The position numbers and the translations under genes were made by a program. From Phormidium tenue FACHB-1050 (GTDB lineage: Bacteria; Cyanobacteriota; Cyanobacteriia; Pseudanabaenales; Pseudanabaenaceae): a DNA stretch of 64,000 bases. The DNA lies in NCBI RefSeq assembly GCF_014696925.1, contig NZ_JACJQY010000001.1:62001-126000 (forward strand), read 5' to 3'. The notes below the pieces were generated by a model, which saw nothing but the letters and a program-made list of their open reading frames with translations, was not told the DNA's origin and did no database searches. This document shows, piece by piece, positions 26,709 to 34,825 of this stretch (its first letter is position 1; each line of letters begins with the position of its first letter).

Positions 26709-27071
26709 ATGACGATAACGCTCTCTGTAGGAGACTTTGCTAATCGTAAAAAGTCTAACATGAAGACTGACGAGGTGTTTTTTGTGTCAGGAATTTTGTG
26801 GCTAGATGAAAAGGAAGCAAGACTTTATAATTGGCAGGATGACCAATCTATAGCCATTGCTGATGATGAAGCCTATGTAAAAATGCGATCGCACTTCTCT
26901 GGTGATTATCTTGATGATGTATTATTACAAGCTTGGGTACGCGATCGCGATGATTGGCTAGAAATTTATAATGTGTATTGGTTTGCTTGTAGAGATAGAA
27001 AACATCCTGTTAAATGGAGTGATGAGATTTCTGTAAGACCATTGCCAGCACAGTATGATTATTTTCGTTGA
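26709..27071 (+). CDS. Hypothetical protein
   Basis: A 120-residue soluble acidic protein with several Trp/Tyr-rich strands (SGILWLDEKEARLYNW, IYNVYWFACRD). The first 17 residues are polar and basic; the ATG at 26760 (MKTDEVFF) is an alternative start. No family recognised. Confidence 0.55.
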   Translation: MTITLSVGDFANRKKSNMKTDEVFFVSGILWLDEKEARLYNWQDDQSIAIADDEAYVKMRSHFSGDYLDDVLLQAWVRDRDDWLEIYNVYWFACRDRKHPVKWSDEISVRPLPAQYDYFR

Positions 27072-27104
27072 TTTATCAACTCTTGGAACTATGACGTTAA
27101 AACT

Positions 27105-27296
27105 ATGCACAATCATCTCCAGAAATTAGAAAGCGATCGCTTATCATCTGCTGCACAAAAATCGAAACCTTGTCATCACTGCGAAGGTAAAGGCTACATA
27201 GAACTACGAGACTGTTCTGGAGAAATTCAACGAGAAGAAAATTGCTCGTTTTGCCACGGGAAAGGAAAAATTGAATCTGATAATTTTACGGAGTAG
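27105..27296 (+). CDS. Small DnaJ-type zinc-finger protein
   Basis: A 63-residue protein with two CxxCxGxG-type motifs, CHHCEGKG and CSFCHGKG, as in the cysteine-rich domain of DnaJ. Two motifs can form one zinc site. It may be a small redox or RNA/protein-binding factor. It lies 33 bases after the preceding hypothetical gene. Confidence 0.65.
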   Translation: MHNHLQKLESDRLSSAAQKSKPCHHCEGKGYIELRDCSGEIQREENCSFCHGKGKIESDNFTE

Positions 27297-27301
27297 TTAG
27301 A

Positions 27302-27323
27302 AACAGGCGATCGCCTGTTTTCT
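27302..27323. repeat. HIP1-centred short palindrome
   Basis: AAACAGGCGATCGCCTGTTT is a perfect palindrome centred on GCGATCGC, just past the zinc-finger gene stop. It could form a weak terminator. Confidence 0.5.
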
Positions 27324-27392
27324 AGAGTTTATAAATTTAAGGCTCCGCAGTATCAAATCTTTATTTAATGCATTATGATTCTCGCAAAGCAT

Positions 27393-27608
27393 TTAGTTGT
27401 ACTCTCCAGGAATATCAGTTTTTCTAACAGTAACCCTGTCAACCTTCTGACCTGACATTCTCAATAATTCATCACCTGAAAATTCAAAACCAAGCTTTAG
27501 TGCTATTCGCGCAACATCATCTGCGGTTGATGCTGCGACCACCTCGTTTTTAAGTTCAGGTTCAGACTGCATTTTCTTTAAAAATGCTTCGATTTGCTCA
27601 AAAGCCAT
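27393..27608 (-). CDS. Nif11-domain peptide
   Basis: I place the start at ATG 27608, giving 71 residues beginning MAFEQIEAFLKKMQSEPELK. This is the Nif11 pattern, with the later helix ADDVARIALKLGFEFSGDEL. Nif11 domains act as leader peptides of ribosomally made natural products or occur alone near nitrogen-fixation genes. There is no Gly-Gly cleavage site or Cys/Ser/Thr-rich core; the tail ends DIPGEYN. No modifying enzyme is nearby, so this is an orphan. A longer open frame to 27671 lacks Nif11 similarity in its extra part. Confidence 0.75.
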   Translation of the reverse strand: MAFEQIEAFLKKMQSEPELKNEVVAASTADDVARIALKLGFEFSGDELLRMSGQKVDRVTVRKTDIPGEYN

Positions 27609-27664
27609 ATTTAAAATTCCTATTCTCGCTAGCTGCTCGTAATATAGCGCTTTCAAGCAAGCAA

Positions 27665-27681
27665 GGTACAAAGGTTTGTTT
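27665..27681. repeat. Single copy of the GGTACAAAGGTTTGTTT repeat
   Basis: The same 17-mer forms the left arm of the hairpin at 28186-28239, and most of it recurs at 45709-45722. Confidence 0.6.
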
Positions 27682-27837
27682 GAAAACGCTATATAAAGAA
27701 AAACAGCAGTATATTCTTTAAGACTAGCAGCACAAGGGTATCAAGATTCGGGAGAAAGATGATTAAGGAGCAGAACAAATGTCATACTCTAAACCAAACA
27801 TCTAAAAGTTTTTCAAAATCTCCTTAAATTAGCTTCA

Positions 27838-27872
27838 GCACCAAACCCACGAATTGGGACTGGTGCTTTTTT
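27838..27872 (+). terminator. Orphan Rho-independent terminator
   Basis: AGCACCA pairs with TGGTGCT, with inner bases CCCA/TGGG, and is followed by six Ts. The nearest upstream protein gene on the plus strand ends more than 500 bases away, so it may end an unannotated small RNA lying within about 27690-27872. Confidence 0.5.
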
Positions 27873-28185
27873 ATTGGCTAGAAAAATTAGAGCTTATTTT
27901 GTTACAGCGTTACATTGTTGCAAGACAAGATTACGAAATTAAATAGCTTGTGTAAATAACCATTATCGCAAACATAGTGGCTCAGCAAGCATTTTGAGCA
28001 AATTCGTAAGCTTTGACTCAACTTAAACACTGTGGGATTTCATCAAGCTTAAAAACAAGATTCTTTGTCTGTACTGACAGAAAAACTAGTCTAGTAGTGA
28101 GACATGCTGTCTTTTGTTGCGTCTAGAAATAAGACGCGGATTCTCAATAATAGGCAAAAAATTCTCTTAAGAATAAATATGAAAT

Positions 28186-28239
28186 GAGGTACAAAGGTTT
28201 GTTTCTCCGCCGAAGACGAAGAACAAACCTTTGTACCTC
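28186..28239. repeat. 18-bp-arm hairpin with GTACAAAGG repeat
   Basis: Arms GAGGTACAAAGGTTTGTT (28186-28203) and its exact complement (28222-28239) flank an 18-base spacer. The arm sequence is repeated at 27665 and 45709. Confidence 0.75.
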
Positions 28240-28396
28240 GCTTATTTGAAAGGCGGTATAGACTTAATCAAATAAAAGCGGTGCAATGCACTGATTTTAT
28301 TGGGCTTGTGAAAGGTTAAATTTTAGCTGTTGCTTCTCAAACCTAGACAAACCTATGATGAAATCTATATAAGTTCTAATTTGCGAGAAAATTTCC

Positions 28397-28735
28397 ATGG
28401 CTGATATTCGTGAAGTAACAGGTGACCCAAATGAATTTTGGAGTGAGCTAAGCTGGGCTGATCTCACCAGTGACGAGCAAGCGGTCTGGACTCAATTAGG
28501 CTGGACTGAGGAAAGCTGGGATGAGGAGGAGGATTTTCCTGAATGGGATGACTTGTCTAGCGAAGATAAAAAATTGTGGGGTATCCTCGGTTGGAGTCAG
28601 GCTAGCTGGGAAGGAGAAGATGACATTCCTGAATCAGCCGAAAAGCTCTGGGAAGATCTGACCAGTGAAGAACAAGCAGCCGCCACAGAGCTTGGCTATA
28701 CCCCTGAAAAATGGGATGACGAGGAAACCGAGTAA
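28397..28735 (+). CDS. Acidic tryptophan-repeat protein
   Basis: A 112-residue, strongly acidic protein built from three tandem units of about 30 residues. Each contains a W, a DLTSDEQ/DLSSEDK/DLTSEEQ motif, a LGW or LGY, and a final W before an acidic run (ESWDEEED, ASWEGEDD, EKWDDEET). The repeat can be read by eye and suggests a short helical repeat array. No family recognised and no membrane segment. A clear hairpin follows the stop codon. The acidity and aromatic spacing might suit binding to a basic partner. Confidence 0.75.
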   Translation: MADIREVTGDPNEFWSELSWADLTSDEQAVWTQLGWTEESWDEEEDFPEWDDLSSEDKKLWGILGWSQASWEGEDDIPESAEKLWEDLTSEEQAAATELGYTPEKWDDEETE

Positions 28736-28765
28736 ATCTTATGGCGCTTTGCGCTCATAGTAATT

Positions 28766-28816
28766 GCTCAAAAAACTACAGCCAGCAACTAGTTGCTGGC
28801 TGTAAGTTTTTTGAGC
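28766..28816 (+). terminator. Terminator after the acidic repeat gene
   Basis: Near-perfect 25-bp arms from GCTCAAAAAACT to AGTTTTTTGAGC, with core GCCAGCAACTAGTTGCTGGC. Confidence 0.8.
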
Positions 28817-28883
28817 GATCGCAATAATTTTAAAATTATGATCATAAATTGATCCATTTCGCGTTAGAATATCAAAGCCCTTT

Positions 28884-28966
28884 GGGGGTATGGCGGAATG
28901 GTAGACGCTACGGACTTAAAATCCGTTGATCGTAAGGTCGTAAGGGTTCAAGTCCCTTTACCCCCA
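28884..28966 (+). tRNA. trnL-UAA: tRNA-Leu(UAA), without intron
   Basis: A class II tRNA with acceptor GGGGGTA paired with TACCCCC, discriminator A, an anticodon stem ACGGA/TCCGT and loop CTTAAAA (anticodon TAA). The variable arm is long (TGATCGTAAGGTCG region) and the T-loop is TTCAAGT. CCA is not encoded. The group I intron often found in the anticodon loop of cyanobacterial tRNA-Leu(UAA) is absent. Confidence 0.95.
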
Positions 28967-29019
28967 CTTCATAAGATCGATTTGCAAGTAAACCAAGAGT
29001 ATTGCTTCGCAATATTTTC

Positions 29020-29072
29020 AAATCACAAAGAGAGACTACTGTGCGAAGCACAGTAGTCTCTCTTTGTGATTT
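29020..29072. terminator. Strong hairpin after the ParB-like gene
   Basis: Perfect 25-bp arms (29020-29044, 29048-29072) with loop GAA. It lies directly past the stop codon of the minus-strand ParB-like gene. Confidence 0.85.
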
Positions 29073-29074
29073 AG

Positions 29075-30013
29075 TTACCATGCATCAATAATTTTCTGCA
29101 TAGTCTTTTCAGCAAGTCCCTGAACATTAATAATTACATCTTGAATTGATAGAAATTTCTGATTTGGTTGCTGTAATCTTAGTTCATCAATAAGACGAGC
29201 AAACTTGATATTAGTTTTCGCTGATTTTGCTAACTTATTCTGCAACTCAGCAAAATTAAGTCTATTCAAGTCATCAAGTACCTGCAAGACTTTTGGATCG
29301 GTATTGTCAATATTTTTAGCTTTTGCTGTTTTTTTAGAGGTCTCGGTCTTGGGTTTATTAGTTTTAGGAGTAGTCTTAGATTTTGAAGCGGGCTTTGATT
29401 TACTAATCTTTTCTGGTAACGGTTCTGGAGCTAGATTACTAGGTTGATTATTAGTGCCAAGGACTGTATGAATAGGAACAAGGGATAATGACTGACGAAA
29501 ATCGGTTAAATGAGCATCCAGTTGTTTGGTTACTTGACTTACAATTGTTTGCAAACTAGCACTGATTCGTTCTTCAATGGTTTTCTCGATCGCCGCAGTT
29601 AGTTTTTGCTCTAATCGCTTCGCGATCGCTTCTTCGATTTTTGCTAAATCTGGAGAGGTTTCATGATTCACTGGTGGAGTATCGGAAATAGGTGTTGGCG
29701 CAGAATGCGATCTCAAAAAGTTATATTGCTCAAGAATCGTTGACTCTAAATCAGGTGGCACGACATAGGCGCGGATTGCTGTAAACTGCTCATCTATTTC
29801 CTGCGCTTTAATTGCTGCGTAATATTCAAAATGACCTTTCAAAACTTCAAAGGCGATCGGTGAAACTTTGCGGACAAGGATCGGACTAACGGTATCACCA
29901 GCCTTTAAAAATAAATTAGCAAGATTCTCAACTTGATGGTCTGGAAATTGAGAACTGGATACTGCGGGCGGCGTGATTGTATCGAGATCGATGGAAGAAG
30001 TTAATAGACTCAT
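29075..30013 (-). CDS. ParB-like partition protein lacking a canonical HTH
   Basis: Residues 20-110 resemble the ParB N-terminal nuclease-like domain: SPILVRK, then FEVLKGHFEYYAA where ParB proteins have a GERRYRAA-type motif. No helix-turn-helix follows; instead come a helical region (120-185), a Lys/Ser/Thr-rich linker (about 195-230) and a C-terminal helical domain (about 235-312) with a helix-hairpin-helix-like end (VQGLAEKTMQKII). The gene starts inside the stop of a ParA gene (ATGA overlap), so the two form a partition-type pair. Confidence 0.75.
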   Translation of the reverse strand: MSLLTSSIDLDTITPPAVSSSQFPDHQVENLANLFLKAGDTVSPILVRKVSPIAFEVLKGHFEYYAAIKAQEIDEQFTAIRAYVVPPDLESTILEQYNFLRSHSAPTPISDTPPVNHETSPDLAKIEEAIAKRLEQKLTAAIEKTIEERISASLQTIVSQVTKQLDAHLTDFRQSLSLVPIHTVLGTNNQPSNLAPEPLPEKISKSKPASKSKTTPKTNKPKTETSKKTAKAKNIDNTDPKVLQVLDDLNRLNFAELQNKLAKSAKTNIKFARLIDELRLQQPNQKFLSIQDVIINVQGLAEKTMQKIIDAW

Positions 30014-30870
30014 GCACTTAATCCTACTTTTTCAAGAACTTCATTAGCTAACTCTTCAAACTCGGCAGCAGATATCGAGTCGGGCTTAAAGTCAAAAATC
30101 GACTTAGGATCAGGAATTTGGCGATCGCCTTCAAATATAAAATTATCAATAGCCCTTGATAAGTCTTCACGCTGAAAAATTCTGGTCTCCAATACAGGAA
30201 ATCCATAACGCTCTTCAACTACCTTTTCTTGTTTAGGCAAAGTTGCTTTAATATAATTAGCATTGGTCAAGATTTTGGAAGGTAATACACCTAAAATCGC
30301 GATAGCAGGTTTATTGATGAAAGTCCGAAACTCATCAATTTCCTCGACAAAGTTTTTGACATTGCGTAAACCTTCATTGGCAAAAGGTTTGAGGTCAGAG
30401 GGAATGATTAAATAATCACAGGCAATTAGCGCAATCTTGGCATAGAGATTTAGAGATGGCGGCGTATCAATCAGAACTACATCATAGTCATCCTTCACCA
30501 GTTCCAATTTCTTGACTAGATGCGTTTTAGAACTATCCTTATCAACTAATCTTGCCTCTTGCCAAATCAAATTAATATGCGCGGGAATGACATCGACTGG
30601 GGGATAAGTAAAGGTACTCTTGAGTGCAATTTCAGGAATATAGTTAGATTTAGGATAGAAGACAACATTATAAATATTGCTATCTTTGAGCGTATCTTCT
30701 TCTTCAGTATCAAACTTCATTAGCCCTGCGGCATAGGTAGTATTCGCCTGACTGTCGAGGTCAATAATGAGAACTTTTAACCCCTTACGACTAATGGCAG
30801 CAGCGAGATTAATGGTAGTCGTGGTTTTACCTACACCACCTTTATTGTGATAGATCGCGATCGTTTTCAT
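30010..30870 (-). CDS. ParA-family partition ATPase
   Basis: A 286-residue ATPase with KGGVGKTT near residue 10, IIDLDSQANTT and the switch IDTPPSLN. The short N terminus, without an HTH domain, marks it as a type Ib or chromosomal ParA. It overlaps the ParB-like gene by four bases. It should organise DNA segregation; the parS site is not recognisable here. A second ParA-type gene lies 5 kb away at 24085 but in a different setting. Confidence 0.88.
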   Translation of the reverse strand: MKTIAIYHNKGGVGKTTTTINLAAAISRKGLKVLIIDLDSQANTTYAAGLMKFDTEEEDTLKDSNIYNVVFYPKSNYIPEIALKSTFTYPPVDVIPAHINLIWQEARLVDKDSSKTHLVKKLELVKDDYDVVLIDTPPSLNLYAKIALIACDYLIIPSDLKPFANEGLRNVKNFVEEIDEFRTFINKPAIAILGVLPSKILTNANYIKATLPKQEKVVEERYGFPVLETRIFQREDLSRAIDNFIFEGDRQIPDPKSIFDFKPDSISAAEFEELANEVLEKVGLSA

Positions 30871-30963
30871 GATTCTTACTTTTGGGTTAGGAATAGCAGT
30901 TGTAGTTTGTAGAGATTGTGGCGGCGTAATATCAACTGATTGCTTCGGAGTTCGACTTCGCTC

Positions 30964-31686
30964 TCATTGCGACAAAGCTTTGGATTGAAACTCACAGCAG
31001 TGCCATAATCCCCAAAAAATTAGATTCTTATCAATTATATCTACTTTTAGTCCCCATTTCACTAAATGTTCGCCATCTCCCCCAGTAATTATCACCTTGC
31101 TATCAAGAAATTGTGATCGCCAATCATCGATATAAGCTTGCAAACCCGCTAAAAATATGTGAGCAATTCCCGCTTGTATTGAGATAGGAGTATCCAAGCC
31201 CCACCGACTTGGCAAGGTCTCTGGAATATTGAGTTCGGGTAGCGCCGCCGTATTTTGATGCAAAATAGAAAACTGCGATCGCAAACCCGCCACAATTGAA
31301 CCACCAACTAAAGCTTTATCCGCATCAATTCCCGTTAAAGTAATCGCTGTCCCCGCATCAATCACTAAAACTGGATAGCCATAAATCTCCCCTGCTCCAT
31401 ACGCCGCCAAAGCGCGATCGCATCCCATAGTTGCGTACAAACCTCGCAAAGGCACATCAACAGTTTTAATAAATTGGGTTTGTGGAAGATGATGCCAAAT
31501 GGTTAGTAAATCAGGCACTACTGAAGCGATCTCAATATGCTCAAAATCTCGTTCAGCAAGCTGCGCTTCTAAGATTGGTAATTGGTCATGGGTATAGGCA
31601 TATTCTTCAAGAATTTGGCGATCGCTACTCAAAACAACCGCCTTAATTCTGGTGTTGCCTATGGCGATCGCAAGATGCTTATTCAT
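30964..31686 (-). CDS. coaX: Type III pantothenate kinase
   Basis: CoaX phosphorylates pantothenate, the first step of coenzyme A synthesis. The second phosphate motif DAGTAITLTG and the GGSIVAGL loop are clear, and the 240-residue length is normal. In the first motif the usual Asp is replaced: LAIAIGNTRIK where most families have D-x-GNT. Cyanobacterial CoaX proteins, as I recall, also vary here, so this may be a lineage trait. It follows mntB by 18 bases and may be read with that transporter operon. Confidence 0.85.
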   Translation of the reverse strand: MNKHLAIAIGNTRIKAVVLSSDRQILEEYAYTHDQLPILEAQLAERDFEHIEIASVVPDLLTIWHHLPQTQFIKTVDVPLRGLYATMGCDRALAAYGAGEIYGYPVLVIDAGTAITLTGIDADKALVGGSIVAGLRSQFSILHQNTAALPELNIPETLPSRWGLDTPISIQAGIAHIFLAGLQAYIDDWRSQFLDSKVIITGGDGEHLVKWGLKVDIIDKNLIFWGLWHCCEFQSKALSQ

Positions 31687-31704
31687 ACTGCTCTAGATTC
31701 AATT

Positions 31705-32559
31705 TTAGGACTCAGCAATTTGTTGACGCGATCGCACTAACATTCCATGCTTAGGCGCAAAAATCATCGCCGCTAGAAATAGCAAGGTTTGCAAAACTAC
31801 AATACAGCCACCCGTGGAGCCATCAATGTGATAGCTAATATAGGTTCCCATCACACTAGAGAACATCCCCGAAGCCATGGCAATCAGCATCATGTGGTCA
31901 AAGCGATCGCTTAATAAATAAGCAGTAGCTCCTGGGGTAATCAGCATCGCCACCACTAAAATAATCCCTACGGTCTGGAGTCCCGCAACCGCTGTTAGAG
32001 AAAGCAAAGACAGTAAAACGTAGTAGAGGAAAGTTGTATTTAATCCAATCGATCGCGCATGGGTAGCATCAAAACAAAACAGAATTAAATCTTTGCGTAA
32101 TAGCGCTAGGGTTAGCAAAGTGATGACACTAATAATCACAGTCTGGACAATATCGCCATCCGCGATTCCAAGGACATTGCCAAAGAGAATATGCCCTAGA
32201 TCGACAGTACTTTTGACTTTGGAAACCAGCACAATCCCGAAGGCAAATACTCCTGTAAATACCAATCCAATGACCGTATCTTCTTTAATGCGCGTATTGG
32301 ACTTAATAAATCCGATCGCCATGACCGAACCTACACCAAACACAAAGGCTCCGATCGCAAAGGGAATATTGATCACATAGGCAAGTACTACCCCTGGTAA
32401 TACTGCGTGGGAAACTGCATCTCCCATTAGCGCCCAACCCTTCAAGATCATGAAGCAAGATAGTGCCGAGCAGACAATACCAACCAAGGCACTAACCCAA
32501 ATCGCCTTGACCATAAACCCGTATTGCAAGGGTGCTGTAAACCAATTTACTAATTCCAT
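31705..32559 (-). CDS. mntB: Manganese ABC transporter permease
   Basis: A 284-residue ABC-3 family permease with about eight to nine membrane helices and the family motif around GWALMGDAVSHAVLPGVV. It is third in the order binding protein, ATPase, permease, the same order as cyanobacterial mntCAB. The permease alone cannot distinguish zinc from manganese, but the binding protein points to manganese. Three hairpins in the 160-base gap after the ATPase gene may lower its expression relative to the upstream genes. Confidence 0.87.
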   Translation of the reverse strand: MELVNWFTAPLQYGFMVKAIWVSALVGIVCSALSCFMILKGWALMGDAVSHAVLPGVVLAYVINIPFAIGAFVFGVGSVMAIGFIKSNTRIKEDTVIGLVFTGVFAFGIVLVSKVKSTVDLGHILFGNVLGIADGDIVQTVIISVITLLTLALLRKDLILFCFDATHARSIGLNTTFLYYVLLSLLSLTAVAGLQTVGIILVVAMLITPGATAYLLSDRFDHMMLIAMASGMFSSVMGTYISYHIDGSTGGCIVVLQTLLFLAAMIFAPKHGMLVRSRQQIAES

Positions 32560-32582
32560 TAATTTTATTCCTAAAAATTCTC

Positions 32583-32615
32583 AAGACTAAAAATGGCTAT
32601 GCCATTTTTAGTCTT
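32583..32615. repeat. Hairpin 1 in the mntA-mntB gap
   Basis: 15-bp arms AAGACTAAAAATGGC and GCCATTTTTAGTCTT, loop TAT. It lies about 23 bases before the mntB ATG on the transcribed strand. Confidence 0.75.
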
Positions 32616-32623
32616 GGTGTATA

Positions 32624-32660
32624 GCGTTTTTTATTTTGCCTACGGCAAAATAAAAAACGC
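32624..32660. repeat. Hairpin 2 in the mntA-mntB gap
   Basis: 17-bp arms GCGTTTTTTATTTTGCC and its complement, loop TAC. Confidence 0.75.
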
Positions 32661-32678
32661 AAAACCCTTGTTTTGATT

Positions 32679-32730
32679 AGTTATAGATGTTTTCATATGA
32701 GCATATGCTCATATGAAAACATCTATAACT
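32679..32730. repeat. Perfect 52-bp palindrome over the end of mntA
   Basis: The sequence is a perfect inverted repeat with no spacer, centred on GCAT|ATGC between 32704 and 32705. The mntA stop codon (32723-32725) is inside it. Being spacer-free and AT-rich, it can form a cruciform as well as an RNA hairpin. Confidence 0.85.
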
Positions 32731-33475
32731 GACTTTTTGAACGCGATAAATCGATGACCGAACCGCCAAAAGTACGCGAAAGATTCTCTTCGGTAAATAC
32801 TTCTGAAGTCTCACCATAGGCAAGAATGGTGCGATTGATTAGTACTACTTGATCGCAAAATGTCGTAATTGAGTCAAGATCATGGGTAGAAATGAGAATC
32901 GTATAACCTGCATCACGCAGTTCCATTAACAGATTAATCATCATCTTCTCAGTCTTGATATCAACTCCCGCAAATGGCTCATCTAGAAGTAAAACATTAG
33001 CCTGTTGCGCTAAAGCACGGGCAAAAAATGTGCGTTTCTTTTGACCTCCTGATAGCTCTCCAATTTGGCGATCGCGCATTTCCCACATTTCCACACGCTC
33101 TAAGCTATCACGCACTGCTTGTTTATCTAGCGATCGGGGAATCCGCAGGAAATTCATATAGCCATAGCGTCCCATCATCACCACATCATGCACACTCACA
33201 GGAAAGTTCCAATCTACTTCTTCCGTTTGTGGTACATAGGCAACGAGATTATTTTTCTGGACAAGGCGGATTGGTAACCCATTAATCAAAACTCTCCCAC
33301 TGACAGGCTTCACAAAGCCCATCACGGCTTTAAATAGGGTTGACTTTCCTGCGCCATTCATCCCGACTAAGCCACAGATTGTTCCTGCTTTGAGTTGGAG
33401 AGAGGCTTTATGTAGAGCAACCTTGCCATGATAGGCAACAGTTACATTCTCAATATCAATGCTAGGTGTATTCAT
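32723..33475 (-). CDS. mntA: Manganese ABC transporter ATP-binding protein
   Basis: A 250-residue ABC ATPase with Walker [10 protein letters not shown], the signature LSGGQKKR and Walker [13 protein letters not shown]. It supplies energy to the MntB permease. It starts 53 bases after the binding-protein gene. The stop codon lies in a 52-bp palindrome. Confidence 0.93.
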   Translation of the reverse strand: MNTPSIDIENVTVAYHGKVALHKASLQLKAGTICGLVGMNGAGKSTLFKAVMGFVKPVSGRVLINGLPIRLVQKNNLVAYVPQTEEVDWNFPVSVHDVVMMGRYGYMNFLRIPRSLDKQAVRDSLERVEMWEMRDRQIGELSGGQKKRTFFARALAQQANVLLLDEPFAGVDIKTEKMMINLLMELRDAGYTILISTHDLDSITTFCDQVVLINRTILAYGETSEVFTEENLSRTFGGSVIDLSRSKSQL

Positions 33476-33528
33476 AATTGTTCTCTATTTATTTTAAATT
33501 TTTGGATATTCTATTCTTTGATGTTCTA

Positions 33529-34536
33529 TTAGCCCTGTAAGCCTTTGATTAAAGTATTGATGTTATATTCCAGTAGCTTGAGATAGGTCGGAGTTAGTCC
33601 ATCGGGAGGAGAGAGAGAATCAACATAAAAAACACCACCATACTTTGCACCAGTTTCTTTCACCACCTGTTGCATCGCTTTATCACTAACGGTACTCTCA
33701 CAAAATACAGTCGGTATTTTATTAGCTTTCACTACTTCAATCACTTTTTCGATTTGTTTAGGAGTAGCTTGCTGTTCCGCATTCACTGACCAAATGTAAA
33801 CCTCCTTCAATCCATAATCGCGAGCAATATAAGAAAATGCACCTTCGCAACTGACGATGTAGCGCTTGTCAGGGGGGATTACAGCGATCGCTTGTTTGAG
33901 TTTTGCATCAAGAGCTTGAATTTGCTGACTATAGGCTTGAGCATTCGCATCATAGGTGGCGGCATTTGCAGGATCGATTTTTCCTAACGCTTTGCGAATA
34001 TTTTCAACATAGATCAATGCATTTTGGGGCGACATCCAAGCGTGAGGATTAGGTTTACCCTGATACGAATCTTCAGTGATATTGATTGGCTGAATACCAT
34101 CACTTAAGGTCAAGCGATCGACTTTAGGAAAGCTGTTGTAAAAGCGCTCGGCCCAACGTTCTAAGTTCAAGCCATTATCTAAAATTAAATCGGCTGATTG
34201 TCCGCGCCGCAGGTCACTTGGTGTTGGCTCATAACCATGAATTTCAGCCCCCGCTTTGGTAATGGACTCAACGATCGCTTTATCTCCCGCCACGTTTTGC
34301 GCCATGTCGGCAAGCACCGTAAACGTAGTCAGAATCACTTTCTGATCTTTTTTGTCTTTACTCTCTTCTAATGCATTGGTGGAATTAGGGATGGGGCTAA
34401 CTGGATTTGTCGTCGGCAAGTTGCATCCACTCAGCCCTAGGGCAAACACAAGACTAGTCAGAATAGCGTGATGGCTTTTCCTTAAGGTAAAACTTCTATG
34501 TCTAATGAGTTGATAAGGCTTCATGATTACTTTCAT
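33529..34536 (-). CDS. mntC: Manganese-binding lipoprotein MntC
   Basis: A cluster A-I metal-binding protein with a basic N terminus, a hydrophobic segment and lipobox LSGC. The four metal ligands can be read: His in EIHGYEP, His in PNPHAWMSP, Glu in SCEGAFSY and Asp in VDSLSP. Glu in the third place fits manganese-type rather than zinc-type proteins. I place the start at 34536 (MKVIMKPYQ); the frame is open to an ATG at 34599, but the added residues would spoil the signal peptide. Manganese import feeds photosystem II. Confidence 0.88.
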   Translation of the reverse strand: MKVIMKPYQLIRHRSFTLRKSHHAILTSLVFALGLSGCNLPTTNPVSPIPNSTNALEESKDKKDQKVILTTFTVLADMAQNVAGDKAIVESITKAGAEIHGYEPTPSDLRRGQSADLILDNGLNLERWAERFYNSFPKVDRLTLSDGIQPINITEDSYQGKPNPHAWMSPQNALIYVENIRKALGKIDPANAATYDANAQAYSQQIQALDAKLKQAIAVIPPDKRYIVSCEGAFSYIARDYGLKEVYIWSVNAEQQATPKQIEKVIEVVKANKIPTVFCESTVSDKAMQQVVKETGAKYGGVFYVDSLSPPDGLTPTYLKLLEYNINTLIKGLQG

Positions 34537-34653
34537 AATCGTTTCATTTTCTAGAATATAGCACATGCAAGCAAAAAATGAATCGATTATGAAAAGCAAT
34601 GGCTATCATAAAATGTCTGAATGCAAGTACAGCGCTTTGCGCTTAATTAAATC

Positions 34654-34706
34654 CCAGAGAAACTTTTGGAAACGGCGCTCCGCGCCGTTTCCAAAAGTTT
34701 CTCTGG
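34654..34706. repeat. 25-bp-arm triloop hairpin upstream of mntC
   Basis: Perfect arms (34654-34678, 34682-34706), loop TCC, core GGAAACGGCGC. It lies between two divergent genes, so it does not end any identified gene. Confidence 0.8.
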
Positions 34707-34825
34707 ACTAATCCAAAATGGTTACTCCACTTTATGTTTGAGAAACCCTTACTGAATTTGGTTATACAGCTACATATTCGACTCAATAAAAGCGGTAAAC
34801 TTAAGGTCTGTATTTATTACAATTC

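Larger units (their letters stand above)
27672..28396. other. Long region without a protein gene
   Basis: About 725 bases with no convincing ORF. It contains an orphan terminator-like hairpin (27838-27872) and a long hairpin (28186-28239). The stretch 27890-28180 has no feature I can name. A small RNA is the most likely hidden content. Confidence 0.45.

Noticed and set aside
20604-28966. A genomic island bounded by the recombinase and tRNA-Leu
   Set aside because: I looked for a second copy of the tRNA 3' end near the recombinase and found none, and core-looking genes lie between them.
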